Origin: Planctobacterium marinum
GTDB taxonomy: Bacteria; Pseudomonadota; Gammaproteobacteria; Enterobacterales; Alteromonadaceae
Direction: 5' to 3'
Assembly: GCF_020687805.1 (NCBI RefSeq)
Contig: NZ_JAJEWQ010000003.1
Coordinates: 82,262-146,261 of the forward strand
DNA: 64,000 nucleotides
Positions 27,652 to 37,057 of the stretch are shown here, in pieces. The notes beneath the pieces are model-generated. The model was not told the DNA's origin, searched no databases, and saw only the letters and a list, made by a program, of their open reading frames with translations. A program made the position numbers and the translations under genes. The first letter of the stretch is position 1, and each line of letters starts with the position of its first letter.

Positions 27652-28212
27652 CTAAATCAATTTTTTACTCAAACTTGCCACCCGAGTCCCTAAATATCTA
27701 GCTGTATTGTGATCAACTGGATTAATACAATTTGAATTAATTTGAGCTGCAACCCCTAACTGGCATCCAAGCCTATTTAACATTTTCCCCTCTTTCCCAA
27801 TAGGAGTATCTAAACCGACCCACAACATTCCATGCTGACTAGATAAAGTTACCAAATACTGAAGTGTGCTTGTTTGATCTCCATTCGGCGCAATTCCAGA
27901 AGTAAAACCAGCTGCGAGCTTCCCTGCCCAGATTTGGTCATACCAAAAATCGCTGGTAGCATCGGCAAATGCTTTAAATTGAGCTGCAACATTCCCCATG
28001 TAAGTCGGTGTTCCAAATATAATAGCCTGACATCCATACAAAGTATTGAATAAGACTTGATCTGAAAATCGACCACCAACAATACTTTCCGCGTTTATTC
28101 TGTAGTTGAAGACTTCGGTCCCATCAACAGATAAAGCCCCCTTTGAAATTGAGGCAGCAATTTCGCATGTATTGCCGCTACCACTAAAGTAAACTACTGC
28201 TATCTTTACCAC
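27652..28212 (-). CDS. Flavodoxin-like NAD(P)H:quinone oxidoreductase (WrbA-like)
   Basis: 186 residues. N-terminal FMN-phosphate loop SGSGNTCEIA, then GTPTYMGNVAAQFKAFADAT (the FMN-ring loop typical of WrbA) and FTSGIAPNGDQTSTLQYL. Starts with GTG at 28212. Probably a cytoplasmic FMN quinone reductase. The WrbA signature near the C-terminus is less clear, so a general flavodoxin-like oxidoreductase is the safe call. Divergent from the DsbA-like/cyclase/nitroreductase operon, with a regulatory box in the gap. Confidence 0.82.
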   Translation of the reverse strand: MVKIAVVYFSGSGNTCEIAASISKGALSVDGTEVFNYRINAESIVGGRFSDQVLFNTLYGCQAIIFGTPTYMGNVAAQFKAFADATSDFWYDQIWAGKLAAGFTSGIAPNGDQTSTLQYLVTLSSQHGMLWVGLDTPIGKEGKMLNRLGCQLGVAAQINSNCINPVDHNTARYLGTRVASLSKKLI

Positions 28213-28372
28213 TAAATATATTCTCCATATAAAGTATTATCACCTGAACAAACGGGCTCACTTTGCGTAAAAGCTCTTTTGTAATCATTGTTAATGCGTC
28301 ATATTGCTAACTCTCAGCTTCAAATACACAAGCCATTACTGTGCTCACCATTTGCAATTTACCCATCGCATT

Positions 28373-28388
28373 GTGAATAAAAGGTGAA
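28373..28388 (+). promoter_or_regulatory. GTGAA-N6-GTGAA box in flavodoxin/DsbA divergent region
   Basis: GTGAA at 28373 and 28384, 11-bp period. It lies 161 bases upstream of the flavodoxin start (orientation as in the other boxes) and 119 bases upstream of the DsbA-like gene. Confidence 0.5.
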
Positions 28389-28506
28389 ATAACAACCCGC
28401 TTTCAAATTTTTACTCATGAAATAAATCGAATTTAAACCATCATTTAATTCATTTTAATTACTAGAACACATTCTCTAACCTCAACATAAACCAGTGAGG
28501 GCTAGC

Positions 28507-29160
28507 ATGAATACTGTAGAGTTTTTCCAAGACGCAACTTGTGGTTGGTGCTATTTATTGTCGCCACGAATTCGAAGAGTCAGCAAAAAATTTAATGTAA
28601 AAGTAATCCACAGTTCACATGTGTCGATGGAATATTGCGGAAGATTCCAGAGCACTCCTGAAACCATACAAGAAGAGAAACAGGTTAACTTGCAAAGATG
28701 GGAGTACTTTCAATGGCAAGCGGAAGACCCTTCTAGATTTAACATTGAAGGAATGCGCAAGACTCAATTTAAATACCCTTCAGGTTACAACGCGAGTCTA
28801 GCTGCAATAGCTGTCGAGTTTTTGTGCGGTAGCACTATTCGTTGGAGGTATTTCGATGAAGTTCAAATAGCTCACTTTCAGAATAACCAAAACATTTCCA
28901 GTTTCACTGTATTAACGGCTATCGCTGAACAGTTTGGGATCAATAAAACACAATTCCAAACATGTATTAATTCAACCAGGGTTCGAGAACAAATATTTTA
29001 CGAATCCAATAGAAAAATCAAACCTAAAGTGAGCTCGTTACCAGCAATTCTAATAAATGAAGAATTGCTGTTAACGAAAGCACTTTCTCAGCTTCAGCTA
29101 ACCAAACTATTTCAAAATATAAATAGTGAAAATAGAGAAGAGAAAAATGCATATGTTTAA
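28507..29160 (+). CDS. DsbA-family / HCCA-isomerase-like protein (paralogue of 1..504)
   Basis: 217 residues from the ATG at 28507 (GAGG upstream; a GTG at 28495 is less likely). CGWCY active site at residues 12-16, then a helical insertion and an IxA...PS segment (KPKVSSLPAILINEELLL) giving the cis-Pro loop of the thioredoxin fold. No signal peptide, so probably cytoplasmic. Overlaps the next gene by 14 bases. Strongly similar to the gene at the left window edge. Probable role: glutathione- or thiol-dependent handling of a small aromatic or electrophile; inferred. Confidence 0.83.
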   Translation: MNTVEFFQDATCGWCYLLSPRIRRVSKKFNVKVIHSSHVSMEYCGRFQSTPETIQEEKQVNLQRWEYFQWQAEDPSRFNIEGMRKTQFKYPSGYNASLAAIAVEFLCGSTIRWRYFDEVQIAHFQNNQNISSFTVLTAIAEQFGINKTQFQTCINSTRVREQIFYESNRKIKPKVSSLPAILINEELLLTKALSQLQLTKLFQNINSENREEKNAYV

Positions 29161-30145
29161 AAACCTGATAATTTCAAAATTTATTGCGGCAAGCATTGTT
29201 GCAAGTGCATCAACTATTGCGGCTCCATTCCCTGAACAAAAAATAGGTGAAAGTCCATGGGGCGCTGATGATGAGTTAGGCCGTTTAAACTACATGAATC
29301 CAGAATATCAAACGTCATTAATGATTAGAGCTGACTGGTCAAAAATTTACGATCTGTCTGTCGAATACTTTATTGGTATGCCAAGTTGGCAAGCTGTTGG
29401 GGATCCTCAATACCAAATATGGATGACACACACTCCTAAAGGCTCTGTTGTTGATAATGTGTTGAACGTCGGAGAAAAAGTAAACTCGCATGTTAGCTAC
29501 ACTGGTAGTGCTATTTCTATGTACACACATACAGGTACTCATATAGATGCGCTGAATCACTTTGGACTGGATGGAAAAATATATAACAACTTTTCCGCAG
29601 AAAAGCATTTAGGTGACAAGGGATGGCACAAAACAGGGGCTGAGACTATCCCTCCTATTGTTGCACGAGGAGTACTCATTGATATCCCGAAAGCGAAGAA
29701 TCTGGAAATGTTGGAGGATAACTATCGGGTTACCAAAGAAGATATTCAATCAGCCTTGCAAAAACAAGGTGTAAAGCTTGCTCAAGGAGATGTGGTACTT
29801 ATTAGAACTGGACGAATGAAAATATACGAAGATTCGCAAAAGTACATGAACAACTCTCCTGGCCTTGGGATGGAAGCAAGTATCTACTTAGCAAATCAAG
29901 GCGCAATGATTGTTGGTTCAGACAACCTAAGTTTTGAATCATTTCCGTCAGAGGTAGATGGGAATTATGTGCCAGTTCATACCTTCTTACTCGCCCAAAA
30001 TGGCATTCCAATAATCGAGCTAGCAAATCTAGAAACCCTCTCCACTGATGAAGTCTACGAGTTTGCGTTTATTGGAAGTTCATTGAAATTGAGAGGTGCA
30101 GACGCTGCACCACTAAGACCAATTGCAATTCCGCTGAAAAACTAA
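29147..30145 (+). CDS. Secreted cyclase-family metal hydrolase (kynurenine-formamidase-like)
   Basis: 332 residues from the ATG at 29147, with a signal peptide (FKNLIISKFIAASIVASASTIA). The family's metal-binding motif is present as HTGTHIDALNHF (H-x-GTH-x-D-x3-H), and a later GSDNLSFES lies in the usual place. The family hydrolyses cyclic amides or lactones, or formamides. Co-transcribed with the DsbA-like gene (14-base overlap) and the nitroreductase gene (12-base gap). The operon reads as a detoxification unit; substrate unknown. Confidence 0.87.
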   Translation: MHMFKNLIISKFIAASIVASASTIAAPFPEQKIGESPWGADDELGRLNYMNPEYQTSLMIRADWSKIYDLSVEYFIGMPSWQAVGDPQYQIWMTHTPKGSVVDNVLNVGEKVNSHVSYTGSAISMYTHTGTHIDALNHFGLDGKIYNNFSAEKHLGDKGWHKTGAETIPPIVARGVLIDIPKAKNLEMLEDNYRVTKEDIQSALQKQGVKLAQGDVVLIRTGRMKIYEDSQKYMNNSPGLGMEASIYLANQGAMIVGSDNLSFESFPSEVDGNYVPVHTFLLAQNGIPIIELANLETLSTDEVYEFAFIGSSLKLRGADAAPLRPIAIPLKN

Positions 30146-30157
30146 GAGGAAAACAGA

Positions 30158-30784
30158 ATGAGTATTATTGAAGATTTAGAATGGCGTTACGCCGTAAGAG
30201 AATTTAGTGATGAAGTAATTCCACAGGAAGATATTGATGAGTTGGTTGAAGCTGTCAGGCTTACCCCATCATCTTATGGGTTACAACCGTATAAATTACT
30301 TGTAATAAAGGATCAAAGTATAAAATCAAAACTACTTGCATTCTCAATGGGACAAACCAAAGCAAGAGATTGTTCACATCTTTTCGTTTTCGCATCCCAA
30401 ATGAATATCAATGATGAATATATTGATACTCATTTCCAGCTAACCGAAAAGATTAGGCAATTACAGGAAGGGACTACTAATGGATTTAAGCAGCATGTAA
30501 AAGATGCCATTTTAGGTATGAGTGAAAATGACAGAAAGCATTGGGCTGACCAACAGGCTTTCATAGCATTAGGTAACCTACTTACGGTGGCAGCTACCAA
30601 GAGAATTGACGCTTGTCCAATGGGAGGGTTTGAAGCAGAAGGGTATGACAAAATACTAAACTTGAAAGAAAAAGGGTTAAGAAGTGTGGTCATTTGTACG
30701 TTAGGGTATCGCTCTAATGCAGACACTTCAGCACTTTCTCCTAAAGTAAGAGAGCCACTTAACTCCTTTTGTATTACTAACTAA
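30158..30784 (+). CDS. NAD(P)H-dependent nitroreductase family protein
   Basis: 208 residues, AGAGGAAAA before the ATG. Typical nitroreductase fold: RYAVREFSDEVI at the N-terminus, LTPSSYGLQPYKLLVI (FMN-binding region) and the C-terminal ACPMGGFEAEGYDKIL. Probably a flavin enzyme of the NfsB type acting on nitro compounds, quinones or an activated aromatic. Last gene of the DsbA-like/cyclase/nitroreductase operon. Confidence 0.9.
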   Translation: MSIIEDLEWRYAVREFSDEVIPQEDIDELVEAVRLTPSSYGLQPYKLLVIKDQSIKSKLLAFSMGQTKARDCSHLFVFASQMNINDEYIDTHFQLTEKIRQLQEGTTNGFKQHVKDAILGMSENDRKHWADQQAFIALGNLLTVAATKRIDACPMGGFEAEGYDKILNLKEKGLRSVVICTLGYRSNADTSALSPKVREPLNSFCITN

Positions 30785-30952
30785 AATTGCTCTCCATACG
30801 GGGCTCTGAGATTTCATCAAAACTCATTGATAACTCAGGGCCCAGTCATATGGATGGTTCGCTTTTTTATATTCATACTCCGATTCCAGGAACGATTTCT
30901 ATTTTTCTACCAGATTACTAAGCCCAGTTACTCAATAACTTTATTTCAAGTA

Positions 30953-31858
30953 TTACTTTTCAATTACCCCTGAGGGCTGTGAGCCGTTTTTAACAACTTG
31001 GTATAAACCGGAACCATCGACATTGATAATATGGATATCATATAAACCTTCAACGTTATCAGAGACAAAAGCTATTTTCGAGCTGTCAGGAGACCATACT
31101 GGATCCCAGTCAGACAATTCATTATTGGTCAGACGTCTTTCATTTGTCCCATCAATATCCATTACATAAATTTCTCTATTGCCATCTCTGTCTGACATAA
31201 AAGCAACTTGTTTTCCATCAGGGGAAACCTCTGGATGCCAATCCTCAGCATCATTATTTGTCAGTGTTATGATATTGCTACCATCACGATTTGCTATGCT
31301 TATTTCACTTGCTCCGGTCTTAGAGTGAAAAACTATTCTCCCATCAGGCATGAAAGACGCGCCTCCCCCGCTCAGTCCCTTAATTTGTTTTTGCTCACTT
31401 CCATCGGCGTTCATAATCCAAATCTCTTCGTGAGTATTTCCATCTTGCCTAACTCTGTTTCTCGAAAACAGAATATGTTGGCCGTCTGGCGACCACGAAG
31501 GGGCTGCATCCCTTACGTTTTTATCGTTAGTAAGCCTAACAACACTACTACCATCAATATTGGCCGAATGAATAGACCAGGTTTTGTAGCCATCATACTT
31601 TCCATAGAACGCAAATTTGTCTCCATCTGGCGAAACGACTGGGTAACCATCTGCCAATGTGTAACTGGCTAATTTGGTTCTCTTTTTTCCAGCAGTATCA
31701 ATAGAATAAATCTCACGACCTTTTCCTTCAAAAGAAGAGTAAATAAGGGCGTTAGAATCAGTCTCTGATGCTTGGGCCTTGGAGAAAAATAAAAACGAAA
31801 AAGCTACTAACCCCAAATAGCTACAGCCAAAGTGGTCAAATTTGAAATTATTGTTCAT
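30953..31858 (-). CDS. TolB-like WD40/PD40 beta-propeller protein
   Basis: 301 residues from the ATG at 31858 (AAGGA upstream; an upstream frame reaches 31951). Signal-like segment YLGLVAFSFLFFSKAQA. At least five PD40 repeats are visible (PVVSPDGDKFAF, PSWSPDGQHILF, ASFMPDGRIVF, PEVSPDGKQVAF, PVWSPDSSKIAF), plus DIDGT-type ends. Probably a periplasmic six-bladed propeller for protein or polysaccharide contact. No Tol-Pal genes nearby, so not TolB itself. Confidence 0.82.
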   Translation of the reverse strand: MNNNFKFDHFGCSYLGLVAFSFLFFSKAQASETDSNALIYSSFEGKGREIYSIDTAGKKRTKLASYTLADGYPVVSPDGDKFAFYGKYDGYKTWSIHSANIDGSSVVRLTNDKNVRDAAPSWSPDGQHILFSRNRVRQDGNTHEEIWIMNADGSEQKQIKGLSGGGASFMPDGRIVFHSKTGASEISIANRDGSNIITLTNNDAEDWHPEVSPDGKQVAFMSDRDGNREIYVMDIDGTNERRLTNNELSDWDPVWSPDSSKIAFVSDNVEGLYDIHIINVDGSGLYQVVKNGSQPSGVIEK

Positions 31859-32377
31859 TTTAGTCCTTATGAAACCAGCATTAGTTTTGACTGCTAAGAA
31901 ATCGCAACTGTTGCCTTTAGAATAGGCAACGAGTTTAAAATGCTCGAACACAAAAAATCTCTGCTACTTGACCTGAAAAACATGCTCTTGGTCTGAATTC
32001 GGGATACTTGCAGAAAAGTAGAGGAAATGTGCCATCAACACATTGCTAGCAGTGCGAACCTGCGTTAACCAATTGATTTCCTCAGAAAAAGAAGAAGATT
32101 TCGGAGAAAAGTCATTTTTTATCAAATAGCTCCCCCCCTAGATACCTGCTCATAAAAATTAAAGTTCAGTATGCCAACGTAATTAATGAGCTGTATCTAC
32201 TGATTATCAATAGCGGACGTTAGGTTTTCAATAGCATTGCCTCCATGAGCAGATGTATCGGCTTTTTAATGTTGTGAATTTAGAAAATAATCAATGTGAA
32301 TTTAAAATAATATTGGCAATATTTTTATATTCGGACTAGAGTAAAAAAAGTATCGGATAGTAAACCATGGAGTAGGT
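31859..32377. other. Intergenic gap upstream of nuclease-like gene
   Basis: 519 bases, AT-rich. It holds a direct repeat of GTGAATTTA (starts at 32274 and 32296, 22 bp apart) and a GC-poor stretch up to the nuclease-like gene's GGAG leader. No RNA gene recognised. Confidence 0.5.
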
Positions 32378-34222
32378 ATGAAGATCGCCAATATTATCAC
32401 GCTGATAAATCAAGTCGAAAAGTCAAAGTTCATCAACAGTATTGATAAGTTATGCGGTGATGCCGTAGCCGAGGACAAGGCACTTGCAAAACGTGTAGCG
32501 GCCATTGATGGCCAAATTAAAAATGCTTCTAGCAGCGAAATCACCCAGTTGTTTAATGTGGTTTCGCCTTATTTTGAGGTCAGCATTCGAGAAAATCTTG
32601 CCATGCTTGGCGCTCAGGCAACACTGTTAATCAATATATTAAGTCGAGATGGTAATTGCATCAGCCGTATTTCCTGGATTGAAAGCCTCTATGCAAAAGA
32701 GTGGAAATTAATTGATTCTCGCGCAAAAGAGTTGCTCAAGTTCATCAAGGAGAGCACCGATGAGGAAAGTTTTTCTGAAAAGAATTCTCTTGAAATTTAT
32801 TTAGCTTGTCTTACTGAAGCATATCAAAACGACAATCGAATTAACCGCGAAGCAAAAATAACGGATGATGAACGTGGCATTCTCAATATATTAGCAGACA
32901 AGTTGCATATTCCTGCTGACGACCAGGCTGCATTGGAACACACAGTTGATTCTATTCCTAAAAATAACGTTTCGGATGCGCTGAATGCGCTGCGCGAGAT
33001 AGGGTTAGTTTTTATCAGCCGTAAACAGCAAATGGTTTATATACCTGATGAGGTTGTCGCAATCCTCAATCGAATTCAGGGTAAAGAGTTGGCTGAAAAG
33101 CACTTATTGAGGATTTTGCGCACGTTCACAGATGCGGAGTTATCCACTATTTTGAAGAACCATAATCGCAGAATACGTGGTGTTGAACGGGCTGAAAAAA
33201 TAAATTCAATAATCCATATGGGGCTTAAAGTAAGCGATATCTTACTTAGCGTTATGTTTGCCCCGGAATCTTCACTCAATGAACGCAAAGAGAGATTAAA
33301 AAACTTAATCTCTGATTTAGATCTCAATCTAGATAAGTTGGGAACCACGGCAGAAGAACGCGCACAATTAATTATTGATGCTTTGAATAGTTCCGCAGAG
33401 ACAGAATTTAACGCACTGTCAGCAACTGGCTTCAAAGAGATGTTTTCGAGCCTGGAGCAGCACTTCCCAACGCTACCTAAAGTGTTGCGAGCTGAGTTTG
33501 AATTAGAGGAACAAGATCACTTAGATATCGATAAGCTTCGTTCACTTTCCATCACACCGCATGACATTTTATACATGCTGTCTAACGACGAAGTAAAAAT
33601 TGTTGCAGAGAGTATGGGGACAAGTAAGCGGGGAAATGTTCGATTAAATATACTCAACAGCTTCGCAGATGCCACCGATAAACTGGTAGATAACTTCGTT
33701 TTGTTGGCTAAACGGGATTTGGCAGCCCTAAAAGAAAAGAATATTGAGATTGCCGAAGCAGACATTGGTGTTAAGTTTGAAGAAGTCACGAAGGCCATAT
33801 TTGAACAACTTAAACTAGATGTAGATGAAGACTTAAGAAAGAGTATTAATACCGCAAAGGACAAGACAGATATCATCCTGTCGTTATCAGAAGACGACAT
33901 TATTATTTGCGAAGCCAAAACTTGCAAAAATGGTGATTTCGCTAAGTATTCTGCCACTTCCCGACAAGTCAAAGCCTATGCAACTCGCTGCGAAAACCAA
34001 GGTAAACGAGTGGCTCAGGTACTAATCGTAGCACCTTCATTTTCAGATGACTTTGTCGAATCTGCTGAAATGGATACCGAAGTAAATATTTCTCTGCTAG
34101 AGGCAGAGGGGCTCGTCGCCATTCTCAATGCTTTTAAAGCCAGACGAAATCCCAAGTTTTCACCAAAACTGTTCACCAAAGGTGGGCTTTTGAAAGCAAA
34201 CTTGATAGCGAAGAACATTTAG
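32378..34222 (+). CDS. Large SAP-like / PD-(D/E)XK nuclease-like protein
   Basis: 614 residues, GGAG before the ATG. Mostly helical and without signal or membrane segments. Order: a helical N-terminus; a possible TerB-like helix bundle at about 138-178 (EIYLACLTEAYQNDNRINRE); two SAP/HeH-like helix pairs (about 250-290, ILKNHNRRIRGVERAEKINS, and 397-432, LSNDEVKIVAESMGTSKRGN); and a C-terminal PD-(D/E)XK-like core. The core shows Glu468/469 in GVKFEEVTKAIFEQL, Asp498 in KTDIILSL and E512-A-K514 in IIICEAKT, the D-x13-ExK spacing of Holliday-junction/restriction-type nucleases. Family not recognised by name. It stands alone, flanked by unrelated propeller genes. Likely binds and cuts DNA; candidate defence or repair protein. 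Confidence 0.72.
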   Translation: MKIANIITLINQVEKSKFINSIDKLCGDAVAEDKALAKRVAAIDGQIKNASSSEITQLFNVVSPYFEVSIRENLAMLGAQATLLINILSRDGNCISRISWIESLYAKEWKLIDSRAKELLKFIKESTDEESFSEKNSLEIYLACLTEAYQNDNRINREAKITDDERGILNILADKLHIPADDQAALEHTVDSIPKNNVSDALNALREIGLVFISRKQQMVYIPDEVVAILNRIQGKELAEKHLLRILRTFTDAELSTILKNHNRRIRGVERAEKINSIIHMGLKVSDILLSVMFAPESSLNERKERLKNLISDLDLNLDKLGTTAEERAQLIIDALNSSAETEFNALSATGFKEMFSSLEQHFPTLPKVLRAEFELEEQDHLDIDKLRSLSITPHDILYMLSNDEVKIVAESMGTSKRGNVRLNILNSFADATDKLVDNFVLLAKRDLAALKEKNIEIAEADIGVKFEEVTKAIFEQLKLDVDEDLRKSINTAKDKTDIILSLSEDDIIICEAKTCKNGDFAKYSATSRQVKAYATRCENQGKRVAQVLIVAPSFSDDFVESAEMDTEVNISLLEAEGLVAILNAFKARRNPKFSPKLFTKGGLLKANLIAKNI

Positions 34223-34820
34223 TAACCGTGAATTCAAGTCCGGAAGCAAAAAACTTCCATGGTATTCAATTTTAAGGTATTTACCGCTGGGCTGTGCTCA
34301 AATTTCTTTATTTAATAAAGATTATAGGTGCAAGCATTTAAAAGACTTTGGGTTGCGTAAAGAGCTAATAGGAACAGTGCAACTGCAGAGAATTAAGAGA
34401 AAAAAGCCTCCTGATATTCTTGGTTCCTCTATCGAGTATGTTGGGGGGCTCAAGTATGCGTGGAATATAGGAACAAGATAGTTGCTAGCAAGCCGCATTT
34501 GATGGGTATGCTTCCTTATGTTTTTAAAATCCAAAATTGCCGTAAACCTCCGCTTTCTTATACCTTCTGCTCGTCGGCAGCATATAGATACCGTTAACCG
34601 GACATCTGGTTTTATAAGAATTGAAATCTAGATCTTTACCGAAATGCGCGGACGATACAACTGCAATTCGATTCTTCTTCGTACCTTTTTAAGTTCAACC
34701 GATAGGCGTAACGCACTTGTTCAACTGTATTGCGGGCCTCTCAAAGGTCAAACCCCATTTTCGTCCTGTTCGCTGTGATGCCAGCTCGGCTAATAAGAAA
34801 GCGTGAATACAAAACGAGTA
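34223..34820. other. Intergenic gap, nothing recognised
   Basis: 598 bases between the nuclease-like gene and the FG-GAP gene. An open frame without ATG continues about 90 codons on the plus strand from the nuclease gene's end and stops near 34482; I cannot match it to a family. No RNA or mobile-element mark seen. Confidence 0.5.
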
Positions 34821-36068
34821 TTACTCCCTTTGTGTATTTAACTCTTGTATGAAGACTGCGCCTGAGTTTTCACCATTAGTATCATGATGTGGAGTAGCGA
34901 CAACTACTCTGTTTCCAGATAAACCTAGATTCCATCCAAATTTATCATCTGGCATCCCTCCTGATGCTACGAATTTAGATACATAGCGCCATCCAGCTTC
35001 ATCATTTTCGAAAATATAAACTGCACCGGAATCAGGGCCATTCTCGTCGTTATTCATAGCGCTGATAATTGCTATATCTTCGCTCAAAGCTACTCCACGT
35101 CCAAATCTATCATCAGCTTTCCCATCAGGCGAAACTAACTTCACTTGCTCCACCCAAACACCTTTCTTTCGAGTAAAAACATATGCCGAACCCGCATCGA
35201 CGCCTAGTTCCTCAGTGTCATCGCGCCTTGCGGAAATTAATGCTGTATCTTTCGATAAAGCTACCCGTACACCAAAAATATCTTCCTTGCCACCGTCGGA
35301 GGCCATTAGCTTGGCTTCTTGTTTCCATTGAGTGTTGTCGAAAGTGAAAACATAAACGGCTCCGGCATCTTCTGCTCGTTCGTCATCCAAGTCAGCACCG
35401 ACAAGAATCGTATGACCATCAATAGCCACACTGATACCGAACAAATCTCCAGTTTTGCCATGACTCGCTACAAGTTTGGTTTGGTAATGCCATTCGTCAT
35501 TCAAACGTTTGAACACATACGCCGCTCCGGAATCCTCACCGGAGGCATCATGTCGAGGAGCACCAATCACAAGAAACCGCTCATTTAATGCGATAGTTTG
35601 ACCAAACGCATCGCCAGAAGAAGTGTCAGAGGCTGTGAGGATTTGCCTTTGTTCCCACTTATTCATTTCACGCTCAAAGGTAACAACAGCGCCAGAATCT
35701 TTGCCTTTTTCATCTCTACGCATCATGCCTAATACCGCAATATTATTATTCAACGCAACAATACCGCCAAGCGTATCTCCTTCGAAAAACGGTTCTACGA
35801 CCAGCTTGGCCTGTTCAGACCAGCCTTCGTCATTCATCACGTAGACATAAGCTGCCCCGGCATCTATAACACCATCTATATCTGCTCGATGCGCACCAAC
35901 AAGCAGTGTATTTCCATAAATTGCAGCAGAGTAACCAAAATTATCCATTGATTTACCATCGCCTGCTAGAACAATAGCCTGATTAGCAAGACTATCGCCA
36001 GAAACAAACAAAAATGAGAGGAGCGTTAGCAGATATCGCGTTTTTGAGTAGATCGTTTTTATTAACAT
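34821..36068 (-). CDS. Secreted FG-GAP beta-propeller protein
   Basis: 415 residues from the ATG at 36068 (GGAA upstream; a TTG at 36086 is less likely). Signal peptide about 1-30. Seven FG-GAP-like repeats with the pattern DxFGxxVAL...DTALISA..DDxx....GAAYVF, giving a seven-bladed integrin-type propeller that binds Ca2+ through its Asp-rich loops. Surface or periplasmic adhesion-type domain. No partner genes nearby; stand-alone. Role unknown. Confidence 0.85.
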   Translation of the reverse strand: MLIKTIYSKTRYLLTLLSFLFVSGDSLANQAIVLAGDGKSMDNFGYSAAIYGNTLLVGAHRADIDGVIDAGAAYVYVMNDEGWSEQAKLVVEPFFEGDTLGGIVALNNNIAVLGMMRRDEKGKDSGAVVTFEREMNKWEQRQILTASDTSSGDAFGQTIALNERFLVIGAPRHDASGEDSGAAYVFKRLNDEWHYQTKLVASHGKTGDLFGISVAIDGHTILVGADLDDERAEDAGAVYVFTFDNTQWKQEAKLMASDGGKEDIFGVRVALSKDTALISARRDDTEELGVDAGSAYVFTRKKGVWVEQVKLVSPDGKADDRFGRGVALSEDIAIISAMNNDENGPDSGAVYIFENDEAGWRYVSKFVASGGMPDDKFGWNLGLSGNRVVVATPHHDTNGENSGAVFIQELNTQRE

Positions 36069-36136
36069 GGGCTGTTCCGGTGACAAGATGTTGTAATGGC
36101 AATAGAGTTTAAGTAGATGTTCGCATTTACAGATAA

Positions 36137-37057
36137 TTATTTAAGCTTTCCCGTTATGTCGTAATAATGCGTCACAATCATTCGGTCAGCGGTGATAAAT
36201 CCCCAGCTCCATTTATCGGAAAAACCCTCCAAAGGCTCTAAAGCCAGAATTTCATCAAGAAAAAGTCCATCAGCGATTAGCTTCGCAACAATCTCATGTG
36301 TGTCAACTAACATAGAGATAGTTGCTTTTAAGTCATCAATTGTTGCTGTTGGGCCGTGGCCGGCGATCACTCGCGTGTCTTTATTGGCAACCTCAATTAT
36401 GCTCTTAATTCCTGCAATGTACCCTTCTACTGATCCTCCATTATCAATATCAATAAATGGAAACCGTTGGGTATAAACGAGATCTCCAGCATGAATTACG
36501 TTTGCTTCCCTAAAAACAACAAACAAATCGCTATTAGTATGGGCATTATGGGTGTGATACAGGTCAATACTTTGTCCATTAATGTGTATCGATGTATCTT
36601 CTGTAACATCGATGGTCGGCAAGTATTGATGAGTAAAAGAAGGCGCTGTGCGACCTAGCTGTTTGATAGCTTTAGGATTTTCGATGTAACGACGAACATT
36701 AGGGTGAGCCATAATAATTGCCCCACGGCTCTTAAAATATGCGTTGCCTCGAACATGGTCTCGATGAAAGTGTGTATTTAAAACAAGGTCTACATCACGA
36801 CTATCCGACAACCGCTTTTGTGCTTTATCGATGCTTTCAACCAAATTCTCCATCTGTGTATCCACCATAAAAACACCGTCTTCGCCAATCAACACTGCAA
36901 CGTTACCAGCTTGGTCTGTTCGAAGTTCAAAGATCCCACTTCCAAGGTCAATGATTTTCACATCAAGGCTATGGCTTTCACCACTGATATGTCCGTTGGC
37001 GTAGCCACTCAAAACAGCAAGAGCTAAAAATATGATGATGCAACGCGTGCTAATCAT
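36137..37057 (-). CDS. Periplasmic MBL-fold metallo-hydrolase
   Basis: 306 residues with a signal peptide (IIIFLALAVLSGYANGH). Zinc motif NTHFHRDH (HxHxDH), a middle NAHTNSD, later HAGD and the closing GHG. The layout is that of the class-B3/glyoxalase-II type periplasmic MBL proteins. The motifs are intact, so it is probably active; substrate unknown. Divergent from the LysR gene 180 bases away, which may control it. Confidence 0.87.
   Translation of the reverse strand: MISTRCIIIFLALAVLSGYANGHISGESHSLDVKIIDLGSGIFELRTDQAGNVAVLIGEDGVFMVDTQMENLVESIDKAQKRLSDSRDVDLVLNTHFHRDHVRGNAYFKSRGAIIMAHPNVRRYIENPKAIKQLGRTAPSFTHQYLPTIDVTEDTSIHINGQSIDLYHTHNAHTNSDLFVVFREANVIHAGDLVYTQRFPFIDIDNGGSVEGYIAGIKSIIEVANKDTRVIAGHGPTATIDDLKATISMLVDTHEIVAKLIADGLFLDEILALEPLEGFSDKWSWGFITADRMIVTHYYDITGKLK

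Noticed and set aside
34223-34482. Plus-strand frame of about 90 codons after the nuclease-like gene
   Set aside because: It has no ATG or GTG start with a leader and no family match. Possibly chance in AT-rich DNA.
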